From contig JAINUG010000108.1 of NCBI GenBank assembly GCA_029706075.1, positions 248,001 to 312,000 on the forward strand: a stretch of DNA of 64,000 nt, written 5' to 3'. The translations under genes were made by a program, and so were the position numbers. The stretch is from Aldrovandia affinis (taxonomy: Eukaryota > Chordata > Actinopteri > Notacanthiformes > Halosauridae). Below the pieces are notes generated by a model. It was not told where the DNA came from and made no database searches. It was given only the letters and a program-made list of their open reading frames with translations. Shown here piece by piece: positions 53,701 to 62,700 of the stretch (position 1 is the first letter of the stretch; the number at the start of each line of letters is the position of its first letter).

Positions 53701-56700
53701 CTTTGGGTCTGTCAGACCTCTTCCTGTCAGAGTTTTTGATGGTGTAGGAAACTACTCACTGCCAAAATTTTACATTATTTTTCAGTTTTTGGTAACCTAA
53801 ACTGTTTTTTTTTTAACCTCTGGCAGTTTACCGCTTACCTTTGTACCATTTCAGGTTATTCACTGGACTTGAACTGCTTAAATTTCAGTCAAAACTGGAA
53901 AATGGGGGTGTTCTAAAACAAATTGAGTTTGGAGAAAAAAGATCAATATTTTACAAAACCCTGTCCTAAGCTTTAAGGGTAACCTGAAGAGTGCTTTCTG
54001 GGTACAATTTTAATGAGCTGGAAAGCAGCCTCAGTTCAGAAAACAATGACTGCTGTTTCTCCAGGCCAGCATCACGCAGGAGCCAAAACCACAAGAGCAA
54101 AACCGCAGGAGCAGGAGCAAAACCGCAGGAGCAAACACTGAATTCAAGTTTTAAAAATCCCAGTGAAAAATCCTGTTGAAGAGCAATTACATTTAGTCAA
54201 GAAGCATTCTTGATCAATATCCAACACAAATTACAAGACCACTTCTTTTTCTAAGCATAAACAAAATTATTGAAATTATTTTAAAAACCCAGAGCATTAC
54301 AACTGAAGCATGGGTTTACAAAACTGACTAACTTCTGACTCTAGACCAGTCTGACAGCTCATGTACGTAGAGCAACAAAAGCAACATGAAGCCATTTGAG
54401 ACACAAAGAATCAAACCAAAGATAGAAGCAAGACAGCATCGTATGAATTCTACCCTTTCAGAGAGCTTAGGGATCAATGCCTTACAATAAGACCACGGCT
54501 ACTCATTACAAACATCAAAGAGTGCCAAGTTGTTGCATATTCATTTGACTCTCAGCCAGAATTGCCTTCCCTTAGGAAACTCTGGTAATTGGATGGTTTG
54601 TACTCTTAAAAATGGGCAGATGAGTCAGCGATCAGGTTTCAGATTTATGCAATATGGCATCTGTAAACAACTGCCCCAATGAGGTAACGGAAAACTACGT
54701 CTTTGTTAATGTCCTATTAGACTTAATTTCATGTCGTCACATATATGTTGCATAATGGTTTAGTCAATAGACTTTGAAGGTATTTTTCTCTACCAGCCAT
54801 GCATGTTACTCCTAACTCAAAATCGGTGAGACTATCAAATTCCACGGATTACACTTTACCGCATTAGCTGCATTTTTCATGAATGGAGAACAAATTGTTC
54901 AGCAAGACATACATTGTTTATGTTACGTTTTTTAGCACAACTGTAAGAGCCCATTATATAAACGCTCCATCTTTGAATAAAAAAAACCCCCTGTAGATCA
55001 ATGGTGTCTAGGGTTACCGTTACCTATACAGAATGCCCGACCACATGAGGCACTCTGAGACACTGAAATATTAACCACGCTGCACCCAGTCATCTTTGTG
55101 GTGCATTGCGGTGTGAGCACAAGAGGAAAATAACATTCATGCCATACTGAGGTTTTCATCAGGCCTGTGCATTTCATAGTGGTGCTGTTGGGTGGTGGTT
55201 GCACATGACTTGAGTTGTGACCTCGCGAATGCTTTGCACACATTTCTGTGAGCTTTTTCCAGCTCAGTGAACAGTGCCTGCGCCTCCATACATTTTTTAT
55301 GGTGATTACAATGAATGTGATAGAGTTAAATGATGTGAAAAAGGCAGCGAGAAAATGGTCATGCAGACACGTTTTAAGAATGATTAGTTTGATATCATAC
55401 TCATAATGCTAATGTTTAGATTTGCTGTGCCAACCAACAAATGCAGGCTACTGGAAACTGCATCTGCTAAACATATTGCAATGTTTACATGCCTGATTAA
55501 AAACACAGTGCAAAGAAGTTAATTGAGGTCAACAGAACATGTATGTTGGAGGACAAATTCTAATTATATGAACAAAAATATCTTGATTCATTGTTCCACC
55601 TCACTGTAGACTAACTTAATTCAACACAGCCCTCTTCAGGCTACATTCAGTATCATATCAGACTAGGCCTGACATGATAACCCCCCACAAAAATATGAAT
55701 AGGCTATTTATTTTGGGCTTCACGAATGTCTTTTCAATGTTCTTGGCGGTATAAAATTGTCTATGGCAATGTTTGAGTACCTACTACATATGGGTACAAA
55801 ATACTTTTGTTTGCTATAACTATGTAATGTATGTTTTGTGAGATACAGTGTATGCAGCTGTGAACTTGAGTTGTGCATTTACGCCCCCCTGGCGTGTTCG
55901 GGGCGGGCCTCAAATGTTAAGAATTAATTTGGGTTCAGGTTTGAGCGCTGTGACTGCACTGTACCATTTAAAACGAAAGAACGTGAGCAGATACACGCCT
56001 GATACCCCTCTTACGCAGTTAAGTCTTGGTTGTTGCAGATTATCCTCAGTAAATATGCAACATCATTTGAAATTTCATTTGAAATATATATTTATATGGC
56101 CTGTAATGATGCTATGAAACATTATTACAAAGCGTTATATCATAGAATAGGAACTCTGGTTACATAAAACAATTTCACTAATAAAAAGTCTGCTTGAGAA
56201 GGCATGAAGGCTTTTTCTGTTTGGTCTAGCCTGTACAGGTATCCTTCGATCTAAAGAAGGGGTTAGGTTCTTTAGATGCCATTTGTAAACCGAACAGCAT
56301 TTATTATTGATCAGGCTCAGCATGACCATATTACACATGTCAACATTGTTAAAGCCCGCTTACTGAAGCCAAGTTGACAGTATATCTCTGCGTAGAGAGA
56401 TATACTGTAACTAACTGTACCACAGAAAAGCTTAATGGGCTGCATACATTTTCATTCTGTATTGCAGAGCCCAGCTATGCTCCCGCCTGCACCCACAGCC
56501 AGCTGAACCCACAGAATTTTCTGACCACTCCCACCCCTGCCCACAGGACTTTTTGCCCATTCCCACCTTCACCAATGTTTTCTATTCATGACTTGCCAAC
56601 TCATGTTGCCTGGTCCAAGATACCCTAATTGTTCATCTAAAAATGTAACTTTTCATAGCCTACAGGGACTAATATTTGAAACATAAAAATAAGCTACATA

Positions 56701-59700
56701 TGAAGAAATCACACACATATTTTGTGTTTTAATTAAAAATCTAAACAAATTCAATCTGAGAATGTTTACCAACAATTAGGCTGCCCATTGTTTACCGAAT
56801 TGTAAATGGACAGAAAAAGGACAGATTAAAATAAAATGACAATGTTTGCTTGAGAGTTTGTATGTGGCATGGTCATGCAGAAGGAAAGCATTCCATCTCT
56901 TATTAAAGAGATGGAATGTTGAGGAAACACTGCTAGCCAAAATGATACCTCTTAAGCTCAAGGAATTTCCAAAAATGAATGAGAGTTGATAGCCGTATGG
57001 GTTGCAAATGAATCCAAATAAAGATGACCTATGAAATAGAAACCATCTGTTGCTCTTAATAAGCGACTATAAGCATGCAACTGCAGAGTTGGAGTACTCA
57101 AGACCAGTCTCAAGACCACATTTTGAAAGTCTTGGTCTTGTCTTGGAATCAGAAGCATATTTATTTGGTCTTGACTCGGTCTCGAAACACAGATGACTGC
57201 CGAGACCAGCGATAATATAATATTTGCTTAGTAATTTTCAATGTCCAATTAAATAAAATTAAAATTATGATAATATTATAATTAACAGTTATCATAATTA
57301 TCATTATGCTTCATAAACCATGTGGAATCAATAAAACATTTTCCTGTGGAAAGTTGATGTTGATTGGTGGATTGCCGAGCCAACCATTCACTGCATGATC
57401 CTGATTTCAATTTGAAAATCAAGTTAATTTAAGTTAACGTCTGCTAGAAGTCAGTCTGTCCATGTAAGAGACCAACATTCAAGTTATAACATTATGTCTG
57501 CCAATTTGGCAATAATCTGGTTTGTGTATACAAATCATAAAGTTTTCATTTGCAAAACCTCAATGAAAAAAAACCCCACACACTGCCTCATGCAAATATT
57601 GCAAGCAATCCATAACCGAGACAGCTGGGACGACCTCCAAATTCTCCTGACACTTTGAAAGGACTCACAAAGAGGTACATTGAGATAATTTCATAAACGT
57701 TAACAACATGTGCCAGATAATTTTTTCAAACTAGCGCAACTGGATCATAAACAATCAATAGCTAGCAATGTGATTATTAGCTGAGCTGAGCTATCAAATA
57801 GCTTCACTGACACTGTACCATGAAGTTATGATGTCTTGTTACCTATCAAGTGCTGTCCCAAACATACTGCCTATTGAGACAGCTAGCTCATTTTGTGCTG
57901 CCTATGTTTTAGACCATAATTGAAACAGAATAGAAAAGCTTTTTTTTAAATCAGGGTATGCCAAGTAACATAAACTAAAACTAAACTGAAAAATATAATC
58001 TTACAAAATCAATTACCGTAGACAGCCGATTAAATCAGAGGATTCCTTTTTTTCAGCCTTTATTTTTCGTCATGTGTCCCTGAACATTTTGATTTTGTGT
58101 AAACAGGACAAACATATGTACCCTTTACAAACATATTTATGTTCATAGTATGCATTAATAAAACATTTTAAGGAATGGGGAACAGCAGCCATCAATTATT
58201 TTAGTGCTCAGATTTTATTGACTATTTTCATCTTTAGAACTGTATATACGGTATTTGTTATCTCGCTGTAGTGTTAATACAGATTTATTCTAAACACACA
58301 GAACCATTTGTAATGCACTGGGAGAAGACAAAAGGGGAATGTTGTTTTGTCCTATTCTATTCTAATCATCATGTACAATGTTCACTTTAACATGCAGTTG
58401 CATTATTATACTTGAAACAATATTAAAGCACAGTAACTGAAAGTATTCTTTCTATTTACAACATGAAAAATGCATGAAACCCGCACTTGTATGGTCTTGG
58501 TCTCGGACTTGGATCGTTCTGGTCTTGGTCTTGAGTCAAACTCGAATGGCTCTGGCCTCGGTCTTGATTCAGACTCGCTTAAGGCAGTCTACACTACAGC
58601 TCTATGTAAATGTGACTAAAACATTGACAGATTTTGAATTATGATGTATGCAAGCAAGCAGTTTGTGATAAATGTTGTTCCTGAGCTGACAGGTTCCATC
58701 TTTCCATGCATGAACAAGTCCATTAAAAACTGGAAGATCATTTTAATGTTTTTGAATGGAATTATCCCATGATAATCCTGTGCTTTTGATCCCTAACCAC
58801 CTGCTCCCACCTGCAACAGAGTACAAAAAATGTCCTGTTCCCACAACAATTGTCAAGCAGGAACCCAATCCCAGTGCAGAGCTCTACTTTATTGTGTGTT
58901 GTGTGCTGGGTGAAGTATAGGATTATTATTCAAGAATTTGGGCTCAGGTCGGGCCCAGGCTTATATCTGTCTGGTTTTGGTTGGGCTCTGGCTAATAACT
59001 GTTCATGTCAGGCTCGGGTCTAACATCATTGTCGGGCTTGAGTTTTCTGGCCCGATCAACAGTCTATAATCTACTGGCATTATTTGGATGTTCGAAGGTC
59101 ATAAACGTTTGAAAGTCTAGTCATTGAGCTAGTTAGTTGTATTTGTTGATAACAAGGTAACTCGCAAATTGACTTTTATGATATGTTTAAACCAGTTTTA
59201 TTTTGAGCCAACTTAGTTGCACAGCAAGTATATTTTTGTATGCATGCTCTATTACTCTATTGTTAATTTTACTTCCTAAAACATGTGTTTATGGTTTTTA
59301 CAGAGACATGTAGGGCAGATTCATATCAAACCATTATGTGCAAAAGTGCTAAGGTGCTGAGTGAAGTAATAAATGGAACAGTAAATAATGGGAATGAGAT
59401 GTGTCTTCTTGTATTTGCAGAAATTATCGTTGCTTTGGCATTGCTTTTTTTCTTGAACAATGTGTTTAATATGTTATATAATCCCACAAAATATCAGTAT
59501 TTACTAGGTTTTCTATGGATCTGAGTGATTGCTAAGAGTATTAATACATTCTATACTGTAAAGGAACTCACCATTCCGAGAGAGGAACTGTAGGGTGTTG
59601 AACAAACACTGGTTGAGGAAGAGATCCTCTATGCAAATATTACTGTGATTGCTATCAGCAGGATACATGTAGAAATGTTTTTTCTTCTGGCTATTTCTTA

Positions 59701-62700
59701 CATTTGAACAGAAGAATTGCATCAGTGTGTTTAGATTGTGCCGACTAAGTAATCAGAGCCGAATAGAAGACACCCTATGATATAGAGTGTACATTTGGAG
59801 ATCACAGTTGCTTGTCATGGCAAATATGTGAACTGGTTTCTGGGAAGAATTCTTACAAATACAGCAGTACAATAGGTGATTGATGTTCCTTTAAAATTCT
59901 ACATACTGTGCATTTCAATAAGTCTTACATAAACGGAACAAGTCTAATTCACATTGTAATGCAAATGTCTGTCTTTAGTGACGGGAGCTAAACCCTGCAG
60001 GGTATTAATCTACCAGCTATACATTATGTTTTGAAAATGTTTTTTTTTTTTTTACCTCTGCTGTTATTTCTGTGTGTTGATTTTACATCTCTGTTAATTT
60101 ACAAGGTGTGCACATTCTATTCTGACATTTAGTTTGGTGCCCTTGCTACATATAATTGAATTTGACAACACTGACCAAAACCAAATTATTCTTGGATGTT
60201 TATACTAGTATACTATACTAGCAAAGACATATAACATGACACTATGTGAGGAACCGTGTAAATACACTTAATAATGGCACTGCTTCCGTTTTCCCATCAC
60301 CCAGACATGAATAAAAAATAACGGTGAAATTCACAACATGAATCAACATGTGATGCAACATAGGAGAAGTGTGGTTGGAAGTGGAAGTGGAAGTTGATTT
60401 ATTGCTATTTCACAACATTCAAACTCTGTATTTGGCCATCAGTAAGCCAATCCATTACTGTTTCTCCAGCAAATAGTGTGCCTCTACATAACAGTCTTTC
60501 ATAAAACTCCTTTGCTGAGTAAAGGGCATTTTTGTCTCACTGTTATAAGCATGGATCACGGACTGTACTATGTAAATGTTTGAAAGGTGTTAATTCAATC
60601 CTGAATAGCACTAATGAAAAGCGGACCACATAGTATAAATAGCTCATATTATTGATAAAGGGCCACATGTTTATTAGTGTGAGTGAGTCTTTGTCTCTCA
60701 CATGGCTCTTTATATTTATTTAGTCATTTGTGGAGCATTACACAAAATGGACCCTACAGAAGATACAAATGATGTATGAACAAGCTAATCATAGGAGAAT
60801 CTGTTGACTAAATGGACAAACAAAAACAAACAAAAAGTTGCACAGAGATTACGATTTGTCTTCTCAGGTAAAATGATTCCCAATGGTTAACTCAAATGTA
60901 TCCAAAAAAAGGGTGACAGTTTCATTATATTTGGCAAGGTTTGCAGAAAAATACAAGATGGGGAAAAATGCTCTCCTATTTTAAGCACAGGATTTAAATA
61001 AACATGTAATAAGATCAATGTTTGACTACCTGTTTGAGCGTGTTTGTGGACAAGAATGAAATCACTATTAGACGGAATCATACTATTGGAATAGCCTGCT
61101 GTTTTGTAGAAGTACCCAATGCTGTCAGCCAGGCCTGCGGTACATCGGAAAACAAACAACACACAAATTATGTCCTGGGAGACATGCAAACCCTGGTTCC
61201 TCTGACAAGCTTGTCTTGATTCTTGTTTATTGCAACTCTTTGCAAATCCACATTGCTGAGTTCAGCCCACAGGGATCCCACGCACTTTGTTTTGTTTGAG
61301 GTCCACATTGATATCTTTCACACTATGCTAATGAATTATTTGTTCAGTGAAGCAACCCAACCTGATCACGAATGAAAAGAACCATAAGTATATCCATAAG
61401 AATCTGACTTGTCGATGTATGGTCTTCAACACCTCACATTTGTATCTCCTGGAAAATAATTAATGTTAAATAAAACATGCATTTGCATTTTTTTAAATTA
61501 ATTATAGACACAGGCCTAGATTGAAGCAACATTTGTCCTTGAAATGGACTTGCACAAACACAGTTTGGATATTTTTTGCCATCCGTGTTTGTGAAGGAAA
61601 AAAAGAACACTTGGTTTTAACCACGTGCTAAAGTTAAGGACAAATATTGTTTGAATCCAGGCCACCACGGTCAAGGAAAGGTAAATAAGCTATATTGTAA
61701 AATAGTTGCTTAAAAAGTTAACCAATGGTGTTCAGAAAGCTGTGAATTGGAGCAGCATGACTAGACATTTGAGTCAGTAGAAATACCTCTGGCTAGGCTT
61801 GGTCAGAAAAGTTCCTTTCAGATGCAGGCAGCAGCTGGATAATGCCAAGGAATGGAATGCCAAACATGCCACAGTGACTCAGGTAATCACCGATACTGCA
61901 TTTATAAATATGTCACTTTCAGGGTCGATGACATCTGAGGGGGCTTTGATGCGCTCCAGCGCACACCTGCCGCTCCACCCCCTCGTTTGGCAGCCCACCT
62001 GGGCACTCTACGTGTCTCAGGTGTAGCCCACCCCGCCCGTCTTTCAGGAGCACTTTAATTGTGTGCGTCACTCAGGGGCAGAGAGGTTTTTAATCTTTCA
62101 GAAGGCCATCTCTTAGCTCACGGAATAGCGCAGGATAAAATGAACACTTCAGCCAAGGGGGGCGTTGTCAATGCCTGCTTTTCTCAAGAGGCCTTTCTAG
62201 AAAATAATTTTCCTATTATCACTATTGTCCTCATCCTAGCCTACTGTTGGGAATACACCCAGACATATTAAAGTGAAACGAGTGCATTCCATCTGGACTT
62301 TATGTGAGACAATATTTTGCTGTTTAGTGGTCTCTGCATATAAGCATGGATTAAAATGGAAAGGGAGAGAATCCTCGCTGACATGCCATTAATTAGTGGT
62401 TAAAAACAAAAAAAATCTAAAAAGGGCAGTAAGCATGTTTACGTCCTGATGGTGCCAAAAAATGCATGGTATGATAATAATGCACTATTAACCAATTTTC
62501 AAGAATATTGCCTGTATATCACAGGACATTTTCATTACTTTAATTTACTGTGTAAACAATGGCATGTTGCATATTTGTTTTTCTTTACAGAAAGTACAAA
62601 TACATTATAGAAAATATGCTTTTTATACAATGAAACTGAGGTACAGTATAAACTGATGCAGTTAATCAATTTGCCTTGCTTATTATAGCCATACTGGACA

